40,977 nt of DNA from Pseudomonas parafulva NBRC 16636 = DSM 17004. GTDB taxonomy: Bacteria; Pseudomonadota; Gammaproteobacteria; Pseudomonadales; Pseudomonadaceae. Numbering within the stretch: the stretch's first letter is position 1; every line of letters begins with the position of its first letter. The DNA lies in contig NZ_BBIU01000038.1 of NCBI RefSeq assembly GCF_000730645.1, positions 1-40,977 of the forward strand, given 5' to 3'. Below the pieces are notes generated by a model. It ran no database searches. It was not told the origin of the DNA and saw only the letters and a program-made list of their open reading frames with translations. This document shows positions 9,079 through 20,122 of this stretch, one piece after another. Both the position numbers and the translations under genes were made by a program.

Positions 9079-9752
9079 CGGCAGCGCTCGGTGAACAGGT
9101 AGCCCAGCCCGCGTACGGTGTCGATGGGCTTGAAGCCCTGTTCGCCTTCGAGCTTGCGCCGCAGGCGGCCGATCAGCACTTCGATGACATTGGGGTCACG
9201 CTCCTCGTCACCTGGGTACAACTGCTCCATCAGGCGGTCCTTGGCCACCACTTGCTGGTGATGGCGCATGAGGTACTCGAGGATGCGGTATTCGTAGGCG
9301 GTCAACGCCAGCGGTTGCTCACCCAGGGCTGCCTGCTTGCGGTTGAGGTCCAACACCAGCGGCCCGGCAGCGATGGTCGACTGGGTGAACCCGCTGGAGC
9401 GGCGCAACAATGCATTCAGCCTGGCCTCCAGTTCCTCGAACTGGAACGGCTTGACCAGGTAGTCGTCGGCACCCGCGGCCAGGCCCTCCACCTTGTCCTG
9501 CCAATTGCCACGGGCGGTGAGGATGAGGATGGGGAAAACCTTGCCTTGGCCGCGCAAGCGCGAAATGAGCTCCAGCCCGCTGATACCGGGGAGCCCCAGG
9601 TCAATGATGGCTAGGTCAAAATGGTACTGCTCGGCCTGGTACAACGCCTCTTCGGCATTGGCAACCGCTTCAACCACGTGGCCGCTTTCGCCCAGGCGGG
9701 TGTTGAGGTGATGGCGAAGCAGCGCTTCGTCCTCGACCACCAGCAGTTTCAT
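9075..9752 (-). CDS. phoP: Response regulator PhoP
   Basis: OmpR-family response regulator, 225 aa. The receiver domain has the acidic pair (E7 D8), phosphoacceptor Asp51 in LAIIDLGLPG and a conserved Lys (VKPF); the C-terminal winged helix contains NVIEVLIGRLRRKL and TVRGLGY. It is partner of the overlapping phoQ and regulator of oprH, Mg2+-limitation and lipid A genes in pseudomonads. The ATG at 9752 was chosen because it gives the standard MKLLVVEDE start and has AAGGAG upstream; the 12-residue extension to 9788 runs into the intergenic hairpin. Confidence 0.95.
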   Translation of the reverse strand: MKLLVVEDEALLRHHLNTRLGESGHVVEAVANAEEALYQAEQYHFDLAIIDLGLPGISGLELISRLRGQGKVFPILILTARGNWQDKVEGLAAGADDYLVKPFQFEELEARLNALLRRSSGFTQSTIAAGPLVLDLNRKQAALGEQPLALTAYEYRILEYLMRHHQQVVAKDRLMEQLYPGDEERDPNVIEVLIGRLRRKLEGEQGFKPIDTVRGLGYLFTERCR

Positions 9753-9773
9753 GTGCAGCTCCTTATGGCTTTG

Positions 9774-9821
9774 CCTGTACAGGCCCAATCGCTGAGGTGA
9801 CAGCGATTGGGCCTGTACAGG
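9774..9821 (-). promoter_or_regulatory. Perfect 21-bp hairpin between oprH and phoP
   Basis: A 21-nt arm (9774-9794) is perfectly complementary to 9801-9821 around a 6-nt loop, inside the 86-bp oprH-phoP gap. No U-run follows on the minus strand, so it is not a classic terminator. It may protect the oprH 3' end or attenuate read-through into phoPQ (inference). The arms begin and end with the palindrome CCTGTACAGG. Confidence 0.7.
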
Positions 9822-9838
9822 ATAACGCGGCTTGGGTC

Positions 9839-10444
9839 TCAGAACTTGTAGGAAGCCGCCAGATACGTTTGTGCGCTGCTGGTCAGGCGCAGCACACCGG
9901 CCTTGGGTGCACCGTGGGCGCTGTACTCGGTGGATGCATTGCTGCGCAGGTAGCGGTAGCCCAGCTCGACCGAAGCCTTGTCGGTCAGCTCCTGGATCAC
10001 GCCCGCCTGCAGGCCGTAGGCATAACCGTAGTCGCTGTCACGGCTGGCACCTGGCGAATTCTGGGTCAGCTTGGTGATGCCCACGCTGCCACCGCCAAAC
10101 AGCTTGGTGGTATCGCCGATTGGCAGGAAGGCATCGTAACTGCCCAGCAGGTTCTGCTGGCGCAGCTTGAAGCCGCTGTGGTCACCGGAAACGGTGTCGT
10201 AGGTCATGTAGTAGCGGCCTTGGTCGTTGATCTGGCCCAGACGCACACCCCAGGTATCGTCCTTGCCGATGATGCCGTCGGCATTGAGGTTGTCGGTGTT
10301 GCGTTGCAGCAGGCCCGATTTGCGAACTTTGTCGCTGGTCTGGCCGTAGGTCAGGCTGGCGAAGGTGTCATCGGCGGCCTGGGCGCTGGTCATGCCAGCG
10401 GCGCAGACGGCCATGGCGGCAAGCAGGGAATTGAAGGTTTTCAT
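9839..10444 (-). CDS. oprH: Outer-membrane protein OprH
   Basis: Eight-stranded outer-membrane beta-barrel that is induced under low Mg2+ and bridges LPS in place of divalent cations. The 201-aa precursor has a clear signal peptide ending in AQA-A at about residues 23-24, alternating beta segments, and a C-terminal aromatic residue (AASYKF), the signature for BAM insertion. First gene of an oprH-phoP-phoQ operon, as in P. aeruginosa. Upstream lie four 11-bp-spaced GTTCAG half-sites with a -10-like TACTCT exactly 11 nt further on. Confidence 0.92.
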   Translation of the reverse strand: MKTFNSLLAAMAVCAAGMTSAQAADDTFASLTYGQTSDKVRKSGLLQRNTDNLNADGIIGKDDTWGVRLGQINDQGRYYMTYDTVSGDHSGFKLRQQNLLGSYDAFLPIGDTTKLFGGGSVGITKLTQNSPGASRDSDYGYAYGLQAGVIQELTDKASVELGYRYLRSNASTEYSAHGAPKAGVLRLTSSAQTYLAASYKF

Positions 10445-10488
10445 GGCAAGTAGCTCCTGTTTGAGTGCGCTGCTTTGGTGTGGAGGCT

Positions 10489-10544
10489 AGAGTAAGCAAG
10501 GCACACTGAACCGCGACTGAACCCACGCTGAACCCTGGCTGAAC
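10489..10544 (-). promoter_or_regulatory. Candidate PhoP-box array and -10 of the oprH promoter
   Basis: CTGAAC (GTTCAG on the minus strand) begins at 10506, 10517, 10528 and 10539, four copies with an exact 11-bp period. A TACTCT hexamer (10489-10494) lies 11 nt downstream of the last half-site, the spacing typical of PhoP-activated promoters. The array sits in the shared divergent region, so it could also affect the gene starting at 10574. PhoP binding is an inference. Confidence 0.75.
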
Positions 10545-10573
10545 GAACCGAATGCGAACAAGGAGTACTACCC

Positions 10574-11365
10574 ATGCGTGCCCTGCTGGCCCTGACCCTG
10601 ATGTGCAGCGCCGCCCTCGCCCAAGCGGCGGTCCAAACCCGCGAAATCCCCTACCAGGATGCCAATGGCGATCGGCTGGTCGGCTATTACGCTTACGATG
10701 ACGCCGTTACTGGCAAGCGCCCCGGCATTGTCGTGGTGCACGAGTGGTGGGGGCTGAACGACTACGCCAAGCGCCGTGCCCGCGACCTGGCAGCGCTGGG
10801 CTACAACGCGCTGGCCATCGACATGTATGGCGATGGCAAACACACCGAACACCCTCAGGACGCCCAGGCCTTCATGGCCGAAGCCATGAAGGACCCTGCC
10901 GCAGCCGCCGGGCGTTTCGATGCCGGCCTCGAGCTGCTCAAGATGCAGCCCAACACCAACAAACACGAACTGGGCGCCGTTGGTTACTGCTTCGGCGGCA
11001 AGGTAGTGCTGGACGCCGCACGCCGCGGCGAGAAGCTTGACGGCGTGGTGAGCTTCCATGGTGCGCTGGTCACCGACACACCGGCCAAGCCAGGCGTGGT
11101 ACGGGCCGCGATCCTGGTGGAGCACGGTGGCGCAGACAGCATGGTCACCCCGCAGCAGGTAGACGCGTTCAAGGCCGAAATGGACGCGGCGAAGGTGGAC
11201 TACAGGTTCGTCACCCTCGAAGGCGCCAAGCACGGGTTCACCAACCCGGACGCAGACAGGCTGAGCCATGGCGGGCACGGTGGCCCGGACATCGGCTATA
11301 ACAAGAAAGCGGACGAGCGCTCGTGGGCCGACATGCAGGCTTTCTTCAAGAAGGTACTCAAATAG
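10574..11365 (+). CDS. Exported dienelactone hydrolase family protein
   Basis: Alpha/beta hydrolase, 263 aa, with an N-terminal signal peptide (cleavage likely after ALAQA, about residue 18), so it is probably periplasmic. The DLH-type catalytic triad is visible: Cys139 in GYCFGG, Asp188 in GGADSMV and His220 in KHGFTN. The HEWWGLNDY block near residue 56 is typical of the family. The substrate is unknown; periplasmic location argues against the classical chlorocatechol role. It is divergent from oprH across the CTGAAC array and may share its control. RBS AAGGAG lies a few bases upstream. Confidence 0.9.
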   Translation: MRALLALTLMCSAALAQAAVQTREIPYQDANGDRLVGYYAYDDAVTGKRPGIVVVHEWWGLNDYAKRRARDLAALGYNALAIDMYGDGKHTEHPQDAQAFMAEAMKDPAAAAGRFDAGLELLKMQPNTNKHELGAVGYCFGGKVVLDAARRGEKLDGVVSFHGALVTDTPAKPGVVRAAILVEHGGADSMVTPQQVDAFKAEMDAAKVDYRFVTLEGAKHGFTNPDADRLSHGGHGGPDIGYNKKADERSWADMQAFFKKVLK

Positions 11366-11408
11366 CTACGGCCTCCCATGGCATCTGCGCAGCTGGCACA
11401 ATAGGCCC

Positions 11409-12110
11409 ATGAACACATTGCCCGCCTGTTGCGCCCCCCTTCAGCACCACTGGCCCCTGCCCCGCCCGCTACCCGGGGCGGTCCTGGTCAGTTGCGCGTT
11501 CGACCCCGCCCGCCTGGGCCCCGACGACTTCCACCGCGCGGGTGTGGTCCCCAGTGCCAGCCTGCAACGCTCGGTTGCCAAGCGCCAGGCGGAGTACCTG
11601 GCCGGCCGGGTGTGCGCGCGGGCCGCTCTGCAGCGCCTGGACGGCCGCGATCATGTGCCGGCCACCCACGAAGACCGTTCGCCTGTATGGCCTGCTGGCA
11701 TTCGCGGCTCGATTACCCATGGCAAAGGCTGGGCAGCGGCCGTGGTAGCGGCCCAAGCCAACTGCCAGGGCCTGGGGCTGGATCAGGAAGCGTTGCTGGA
11801 CGACGAGCGCGCCGAACGGCTGATGGGCGAGATCCTGACCCCGATGGAGCTGGAGCGGCTGGACCGCAGCAAGCTGGGCATGACGGTGACCCTGACCTTC
11901 TCCCTCAAGGAAAGCCTGTTCAAGACCCTCTACCCGCTGACCGGCCAACGCTTCTACTTCGAGCACGCCGAGCTGCTGGACTGGTCCGCTGACGGTTTGG
12001 CCCGCCTGCGCCTGCTGACCGACCTTTCACCCCAGTGGCGGCATGGCGCCGTGCTGCAGGGCCAGTTCTGCCTGCAGGCGGGCCACTTACTGAGCCTGGT
12101 CAGCGCCTGA
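11409..12110 (+). CDS. 4'-phosphopantetheinyl transferase (Sfp/EntD type)
   Basis: Transfers the phosphopantetheine arm of CoA to carrier proteins. The 233-aa protein has the three landmarks of the superfamily: SITHGKGWAA near residue 101, the Mg-binding GLDQE (Asp125, Glu127), and FSLKESLFK (about residues 164-172). Its EntD-like N-terminal half fits enzymes acting on siderophore NRPSs; in P. putida-type genomes one broad-specificity PPTase of this kind is known, which I infer this to be. It starts 43 nt after the preceding gene with no strong ribosome site, so the exact start is moderately certain. Confidence 0.9.
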   Translation: MNTLPACCAPLQHHWPLPRPLPGAVLVSCAFDPARLGPDDFHRAGVVPSASLQRSVAKRQAEYLAGRVCARAALQRLDGRDHVPATHEDRSPVWPAGIRGSITHGKGWAAAVVAAQANCQGLGLDQEALLDDERAERLMGEILTPMELERLDRSKLGMTVTLTFSLKESLFKTLYPLTGQRFYFEHAELLDWSADGLARLRLLTDLSPQWRHGAVLQGQFCLQAGHLLSLVSA

Positions 12111-12113
12111 GCA

Positions 12114-13721
12114 CTACTGCAGTGCTTGCCGTGGCGGCCAGGCCAGGCTGAAACAGGCCCCGCCAAGCCTGGCGCTGCGGCTTACCGTAGCGCGGCCTGT
12201 ATGCCAGTGAATGATGCGCCGCACGATCGACAGGCCCAGGCCGTGCCCACCGGAAGCGCGGGTGCGGCTGTCATCGACCCGGGTAAAGGGTGTGAAAATG
12301 CGCTCCCAGTAGCTTTCAGGCACGCCAGGGCCGTCATCTTCCACATCGATGCGGCATAGCTGGGGCCCCAGCTGGTAGCTCAAACACACTTCGCTTTCGG
12401 CATGGCGCAAGGCATTGCTGACCAGGTTTTGCACGGCCCTATGCAGGTAACGCGGCTCGGCCTCGACCCAGGCGCCATCAGCGGCGGTGCTGTCACAATC
12501 ACCCCGCAGCACCCTGACACCGGGGCGTAGCGGCGCCAGCTCGTCGATTACCCGGGTGAGCAGCGCATCCAGGTCCACTGGCTGAAACCGCAGGGCAGGT
12601 GCGCCCTGCTCCAGCCGGGCGTACGTCAGCATTTCATCGACCAGTTCGTCGAGGTCCTGAATATCGCCATCCATGCCGGCCAGGTGTTTGGCACGGGCCT
12701 GCTCGGTAGCGGCGGCTTCGACCATTTCCAAGCCAAAACGCAGGCGTGCCACGGGGGTGCGCAGTTCATGGGACACCGCCCGCACCAGTTCACGCTGCAT
12801 GGTCAACGAACGCTGCAGGTGTTCGGCCATACCGTTGAACGCCTGGGCCAGGCGCCCTACCGAGTCGGCGTCCCCTGCAGGCACGCGCGTATCCAGGCTG
12901 CCGTGCGCGATGCGCGCTGCGGCGCTTTCCAGCCCGGAAACACGGCGTTCAAGCTGGCGCACCAGCAAGTACACGACAAGCCCGATCAGGCTCAGGCCCA
13001 GCAGTGCGATCAGCACCAGCAGTTGCGGCGGGTACGGGTTGAGCTGGTAGAGCGGGCCAATTTCCAGCACCCAGGGCGAGCCTGCCAACCCGGCGAATAC
13101 CCGAATCGAGTCACCGTCCCGGCCCAGCGCCATGACCGTGTCACCCTCCTCCACGCGGCGTCGCTGGTCATCGTCCAGGCTCGCCCGCTCGATGCGCTGC
13201 AACGCAACGCCAAAGCCGAACCCCTTGTCCTGCTTGAGCTGTTCGAGGCGCTGCTGTTGTTCCGTCACCGGGTAGCGCACCAGTTCGTCGGCCAGCAGGT
13301 ACAGGGTGGCGCGTGCCAACTGCTCGCTGACCTGCTTCACCTGCGCCACCAGCAACAGGTCCTGCTGGCCCACCCTGCGCAATATCCTGGCCGCATGCGC
13401 GCCGGTTTTCTCCACCACCACCAGTCCGCGATACAAGCGCGCACGCTGTGCGCCGTCCAGGCTTACGGCCGCCATGGGTTGCACGGCCAGCGGCACCCCC
13501 ATCAGGCGCTCCCACATCAGGAGCGAGCGCTTGCGTTCGGTGTCGTTCTGCTGGGCGAGGTTGTCGGCCATCAGGCTAAAGGTACCCTGGGCCAGGCCCT
13601 CACGGTGCTGGGCGGCACGCACCTCGTTGACCAGATGCAGGCTGAGCACCCCAAGCAGCGCCACCAGCACCAGCACGGCCAGCATGCCGCCATAGATACG
13701 CAGAAAAATCGAGTTGCTCAT
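12114..13721 (-). CDS. Two-component sensor histidine kinase
   Basis: Membrane-bound kinase of 535 aa. TM1 is about residues 9-30, a periplasmic domain follows to about residue 230, TM2 is about 234-254, then a HAMP domain (LESAAARIAHGSLDTRV). The H-box contains His318 in AVSHELRTPVARLRFGLEM, and the ATPase domain has NLVSNALRHA, DDGPGVP and GHGLGLSIV. The RstB-like arrangement (long sensor, HAMP, SHELRTP) and the overlapping RstA-like regulator make RstB the closest comparison; the signal is unknown. The start overlaps the regulator stop by 4 nt. Confidence 0.9.
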   Translation of the reverse strand: MSNSIFLRIYGGMLAVLVLVALLGVLSLHLVNEVRAAQHREGLAQGTFSLMADNLAQQNDTERKRSLLMWERLMGVPLAVQPMAAVSLDGAQRARLYRGLVVVEKTGAHAARILRRVGQQDLLLVAQVKQVSEQLARATLYLLADELVRYPVTEQQQRLEQLKQDKGFGFGVALQRIERASLDDDQRRRVEEGDTVMALGRDGDSIRVFAGLAGSPWVLEIGPLYQLNPYPPQLLVLIALLGLSLIGLVVYLLVRQLERRVSGLESAAARIAHGSLDTRVPAGDADSVGRLAQAFNGMAEHLQRSLTMQRELVRAVSHELRTPVARLRFGLEMVEAAATEQARAKHLAGMDGDIQDLDELVDEMLTYARLEQGAPALRFQPVDLDALLTRVIDELAPLRPGVRVLRGDCDSTAADGAWVEAEPRYLHRAVQNLVSNALRHAESEVCLSYQLGPQLCRIDVEDDGPGVPESYWERIFTPFTRVDDSRTRASGGHGLGLSIVRRIIHWHTGRATVSRSARLGGACFSLAWPPRQALQ

Positions 13722-14410
13722 GGCGCCTCGCCGACGAACAGGTAGCCCTTGTTGCGCAGCGTCTTTATCAGACGCGGCTGGAGGGGGTCATCGCCTATCC
13801 GCGGGCGGATTCTGGAAATGCGTATATCGATGGAACGGTCCTGGCCGTCATAGGCAACGCCGCGCAGCGCGGTGAAGATCTGCTCGCGTGTCAGCACCTT
13901 GCCGGCGTTGCTGGCCAACAGCCAGAGCAAGTCGAATTCGGCACCGGTCAGCTCGATCAACTGCTCGCCCAGCCGGGCTTCACGCAGGCGGTTATCGATG
14001 TGCAGCGCACCGAAGGCCAAGGCATGGCCCTGGGGCCGCTCGGTGCGGCGCAGCAGCGCCTGTATGCGCGCCAGCAGCAAACGCGGCCGCACCGGCTTGC
14101 ACACATAGTCGTCGGCCCCAAGGTCCAGGCCCTGCACCTGATCGAGCTCATCGCTACGCGCCGTCAGCATCAGAATGGGGCCAAGGTATTGGCTGCGCAC
14201 GCGCCGGCAGATACTCATGCCGTCTTCACCGGGCAGCATCAGGTCGAGCACGACCAGGTCGGGCTGGCTGTCGATGATGAGCCGTGCGGCCCGGCCGCCA
14301 TCCCCCTCGACGGTGACAGCACAGCCGTTCGCCTGCAGGTACTCGGCGGTCAGCTCGGCCAGCCGCGGGTCGTCTTCGACGATGAGGATACGTGCGCAGC
14401 GGTTGTCCAT
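13718..14410 (-). CDS. OmpR-family response regulator (RstA-like)
   Basis: A 230-aa regulator with a receiver domain (acidic pair at residues 12-14, phosphoacceptor Asp56 in LVVLDLMLPGEDG, Lys in CKPV) and a winged-helix output domain (GQDRSIDIRISRIRPRIGDD, TLRNKGYLF). Cognate partner of the overlapping sensor kinase. ATG 14410 gives the normal N-terminus (MDNRCARILIVEDDP) and was preferred over an in-frame start at 14512 that adds 34 non-conserved residues. Targets cannot be read from the window. Confidence 0.92.
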   Translation of the reverse strand: MDNRCARILIVEDDPRLAELTAEYLQANGCAVTVEGDGGRAARLIIDSQPDLVVLDLMLPGEDGMSICRRVRSQYLGPILMLTARSDELDQVQGLDLGADDYVCKPVRPRLLLARIQALLRRTERPQGHALAFGALHIDNRLREARLGEQLIELTGAEFDLLWLLASNAGKVLTREQIFTALRGVAYDGQDRSIDIRISRIRPRIGDDPLQPRLIKTLRNKGYLFVGEAP

Positions 14411-14627
14411 GGCAGGCGCCTTGTGAAGGGTATTCGCCGGGTCATAGTACGGTTGGCGGGGTACGCCGCCAAGCCATGGCCGGCACGTTGGATAACGCAG
14501 CTTTTGTGACAAGGATCACGCCGGCGCAAATCTGCCCAATGGCAGTTCAGGGCTGAAAAGGACTCCAAACCAGTGGCCACAAGGCCTACAGCGAATACTC
14601 AGGATTCACTCACAAAGTACACACAAC

Positions 14628-14636
14628 TTATCCACA
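14628..14636 (+). promoter_or_regulatory. DnaA box upstream of nrdA
   Basis: TTATCCACA, the strict DnaA consensus, lies 28 bp before the first NrdR-like box. DnaA control of nrdAB is documented in E. coli; here it is an inference from position. Confidence 0.6.
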
Positions 14637-14663
14637 GCAGCTCGCCTTGCAAACACCCCAATA

Positions 14664-14710
14664 CCGCATTATCTTGTATCCCGAACGCAGCGAACCACTA
14701 GATATAGGGG
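14664..14710 (+). promoter_or_regulatory. Two NrdR-like boxes upstream of nrdA
   Basis: Two 16-bp elements, CCGCATTATCTTGTAT (14664-14679) and CCACTAGATATAGGGG (14695-14710), resemble the NrdR box (ACACnATATCTTGTGT-like); the first matches better. Start-to-start spacing is 31 bp, the three-turn spacing expected for tandem NrdR sites. They sit about 380 bp upstream of the nrdA start. Confidence 0.65.
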
Positions 14711-15088
14711 TTCGTGCAAAATCACACCTAAAAGTCAACCCGCAAAATCAAGCGATTTTTCGGCTGAACTTCACGTGATTTCAGCAGCCAAACCGCTCCT
14801 GCGGAGGCGACCGAGGCAAGCCCTTCCAGGGCCTTGTTCGGGCACGGGTGCAACAGGCCAGGCCTGCCACCTGTGAGCAACAGTTTTTGGGCCCAGCCCA
14901 GAACCTTTGACTTCGGCCAGGGAGCGGCGAGCCATTGCCCTAATTCCTGAGTCTGTCCCGAAGTCGGTACGCCCGCGCGGGCGGATGCGTTCGTTTTGCG
15001 CATCCCCCAGGGCAATCGAGCAAGTGGACGGAACGGTGGGCGCCCAGAAGGCGCCTGATCAATATAGAAACTGTGGAGACACCCACCC
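14711..15088 (+). other. Long nrdA leader without a supported gene
   Basis: About 378 bp separate the NrdR-like boxes from nrdA. I see no convincing ORF. Self-complementary stretches occur, for example CGCCCGCGCGGGCG near 14970-14983 and GGCGCCCAGAAGGCGCC near 15039-15055. If transcription starts near the boxes, this is an unusually long structured 5' leader; alternatively a second promoter lies inside it. No known riboswitch motif was recognised. Confidence 0.4.
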
Positions 15089-17968
<2,880 letters not shown>

Positions 17969-17977
17969 GGCTTGGCT

Positions 17978-18003
17978 GAGGCTTCCCCTGGGAAGCCTCT
18001 TTT
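17978..18003 (+). terminator. Rho-independent terminator or attenuator after nrdA
   Basis: Stem GAGGCTTCC (17978-17986) pairs with GGAAGCCTC (17991-17999) around a 4-nt loop, followed by TTTT. It separates nrdA from nrdB, so it may reduce read-through into nrdB or mark separate transcription units. Confidence 0.85.
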
Positions 18004-18218
18004 CCGTGTAGCCACACGGCACCCTGTGGGAGGCCGACCTTGCCGCCGCCTGCCCAACAGCCAAACACAACAGGCCTGGGCGCCAATGCCTGGGTCAGCC
18101 CTATCAAGGGCAATCAGATTTGCGTGCACTGCAGTACCCCCCTTTGGGGGCCAAAGCAACGCAACCACGATCCACCGGCCATACTCCATAGATGGCCCTC
18201 AAGCAGGAGAACCTCACC

Positions 18219-19469
18219 ATGCTGAGCTGGGACGAATTCGACAAAGAAGACGGCGAAGTAGCCGCCAAAGGCAACACCCCTGCGCAGGCCACTGCCGCTG
18301 CCACCCTCGACAAGCTGGACAGCGCCGGCGGTGCCGCCGCCCTGGAAGCCCGTGCCGCCACCGCTGCTGATTCCGAAGCCGTGAAGCGCGCCAAGGCCGC
18401 CCTCGACGCCCTCGACATCGCCGAAGGCCTGGCTGAGCTGGAAGGCTCGTCGGCCCGCGTCGCTGTTGACGAAAAGCGCATGATCAACTGCCGCGCCGAC
18501 CTCAACCAGTTGGTACCGTTCAAGTACGACTGGGCCTGGCAGAAGTACCTGGATGGCTGCGCCAACCACTGGATGCCGCAAGAGGTCAACATGACCGCCG
18601 ACATCGCACTGTGGAAGAGCATGGACGGCCTGACCGAAGACGAGCGCCGCATCGTCATGCGCAACCTCGGCTTCTTCTCCACCGCCGACTCGCTGGTCGC
18701 CAACAACCTGGCCCTGGCCGTGTACCGCCTGATCACCAACCCGGAATGCCGCCAGTACATCCTGCGCCAGGCATTCGAAGAGGCGATCCACACCCACGCC
18801 TACCAGTACTGCATCGAATCGCTGGGCATGGATGAGGGCGAGATCTTCAACATGTACCACGAGATCCCGTCGGTCGCTAAAAAAGCCGCCTGGGGCCTGA
18901 AGTACACCCGCGCCATCTCCGACCCGGAATTCAACACCGGCACCGTAGAAACCGACAAGGAGCTGCTGCGCAACCTGATCGCCTACTACTGCGTGCTGGA
19001 AGGCATCTTCTTCTACTGCGGCTTCACCCAGATCCTGTCCATGGGCCGCCGCAACAAGATGACCGGCGTGGCCGAGCAGTTCCAGTACATCCTGCGTGAC
19101 GAATCGATGCACCTGAACTTCGGCATCGATGTGATCAACCAGATCAAGATCGAAAACCCGCACCTGTGGGACGCGGCGATGAAGGAAGAAGCGACCCAGA
19201 TGATCCTGCAAGGGACCCAGCTGGAGATCGAATACGCCCGCGACACCATGCCTCGCGGCGTACTGGGCATGAACGCGGCAATGATGGAAGACTACCTCAA
19301 GTTCATTGCCAACCGTCGCCTGACCCAGATTGGCCTGAAAGAAGAATACCCAGGCACGACCAACCCGTTCCCGTGGATGAGCGAGATCATGGACTTGAAG
19401 AAAGAGAAGAACTTCTTCGAGACGCGCGTGATCGAGTATCAGACCGGTGGGGCGTTGAGCTGGGATTGA
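18219..19469 (+). CDS. nrdB: Class Ia ribonucleoside-diphosphate reductase beta subunit
   Basis: Carries the diiron-tyrosyl radical cofactor used by NrdA. The 416-aa protein shows the metal-ligand motifs WMPQEVNM, FEEAIHTHAYQYC (ligands plus the radical Tyr position), EGIFFYCGF and DESMHLNFGID. An Ala-rich N-terminal extension of about 85 residues precedes the core, as in pseudomonad NrdB. ATG 18219 was preferred because AGGAG lies 9-13 nt upstream; an in-frame ATG at 18192 has no ribosome site. It lies 250 bp after nrdA behind the hairpin. Confidence 0.95.
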   Translation: MLSWDEFDKEDGEVAAKGNTPAQATAAATLDKLDSAGGAAALEARAATAADSEAVKRAKAALDALDIAEGLAELEGSSARVAVDEKRMINCRADLNQLVPFKYDWAWQKYLDGCANHWMPQEVNMTADIALWKSMDGLTEDERRIVMRNLGFFSTADSLVANNLALAVYRLITNPECRQYILRQAFEEAIHTHAYQYCIESLGMDEGEIFNMYHEIPSVAKKAAWGLKYTRAISDPEFNTGTVETDKELLRNLIAYYCVLEGIFFYCGFTQILSMGRRNKMTGVAEQFQYILRDESMHLNFGIDVINQIKIENPHLWDAAMKEEATQMILQGTQLEIEYARDTMPRGVLGMNAAMMEDYLKFIANRRLTQIGLKEEYPGTTNPFPWMSEIMDLKKEKNFFETRVIEYQTGGALSWD

Positions 19470-19672
19470 TTGCCCGGACTGTAGATTTTCACTTTCGCCT
19501 AAATTTCTTTAACCGATTCTGAACTACTCGTAACAGGCAGCATGGAGCGAATGCAGGGAGCCTTTGGGATCTCTGCATTCAACCCCCACAAAACTCTCCC
19601 TACCCTCTATCCATCGGGCCATGATCCTGATGAGGCAAACCATCTGACATCGCGTCTCGCTTAACCTCGCGG

Positions 19673-19701
19673 TTGACGAGTAAACCAGTTTTGGTTAATC
19701 T
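19673..19701 (+). promoter_or_regulatory. Sigma-70 promoter with embedded operator for the XRE gene
   Basis: TTGACG (19673-19678), a 17-bp spacer, and TAATCT (19696-19701) form a good promoter about 40 bp upstream of the XRE start. The spacer holds the palindrome AACCA-GTTT-TGGTT (19683-19696), and more GGTTnA half-sites flank it (19671, 19714, 19726 region), suggesting autoregulation by the encoded HTH protein. Confidence 0.7.
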
Positions 19702-19743
19702 TACTTTGCAACTGGTTGATAAGAGGTTTACGGGAGAGAAGAA

Positions 19744-20118
19744 ATGTTCACACAGTTCGGTAAGCTGCTTAGAAAGATCCGCATCGATCGCGGAATGCTT
19801 TTGAAGGACATGGCCGCAGGCCTGGACGTTAGCTCGGCTTACCTGTCTGCCATTGAAACCGGCAGAAAGGCCGTCACGGATGACGTCGTTGCAAAAGTAG
19901 CCGAATACCTTGGCTACCCCACCCATTCGGATGAATACCAAGAATTGTACGACGCCGCACAGATCACCAAAGGCGAAGTCTCGATCAGCACCCTAGGCGC
20001 CTCACCCTTAAAGCAGCAGGCAGCACTCGCTTTCGCACGTCAATTTAACGAACTGGAGGGAGACGACATGGAAAAGATTCTATCGCTTCTGAAGGCAGCT
20101 AAGAAACCACGAGGTTAA
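19744..20118 (+). CDS. XRE-family helix-turn-helix regulator
   Basis: A 124-aa protein with an N-terminal lambda-repressor-type HTH (about residues 5-60; LKDMAAGLDVSSAYLSAIETGR is the recognition region) followed by a short helical tail. It is followed 4 nt later by an ImmA/IrrE-type peptidase, so the pair resembles regulator/peptidase modules that control mobile elements, stress genes or toxin-antitoxin-like units. Repeated GGTTnA half-sites around its promoter suggest self-repression. A GGGAG ribosome site lies upstream of the ATG. Targets beyond its own promoter are unknown. Confidence 0.9.
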   Translation: MFTQFGKLLRKIRIDRGMLLKDMAAGLDVSSAYLSAIETGRKAVTDDVVAKVAEYLGYPTHSDEYQELYDAAQITKGEVSISTLGASPLKQQAALAFARQFNELEGDDMEKILSLLKAAKKPRG

Positions 20119-20122
20119 GAGC

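Noticed and set aside
18018..18050. CCTGTGGGAG..CTTGCCGCC, REP-like sequence before nrdB
   Set aside because: Too degenerate relative to the P. putida REP consensus and lacks the palindromic stem.
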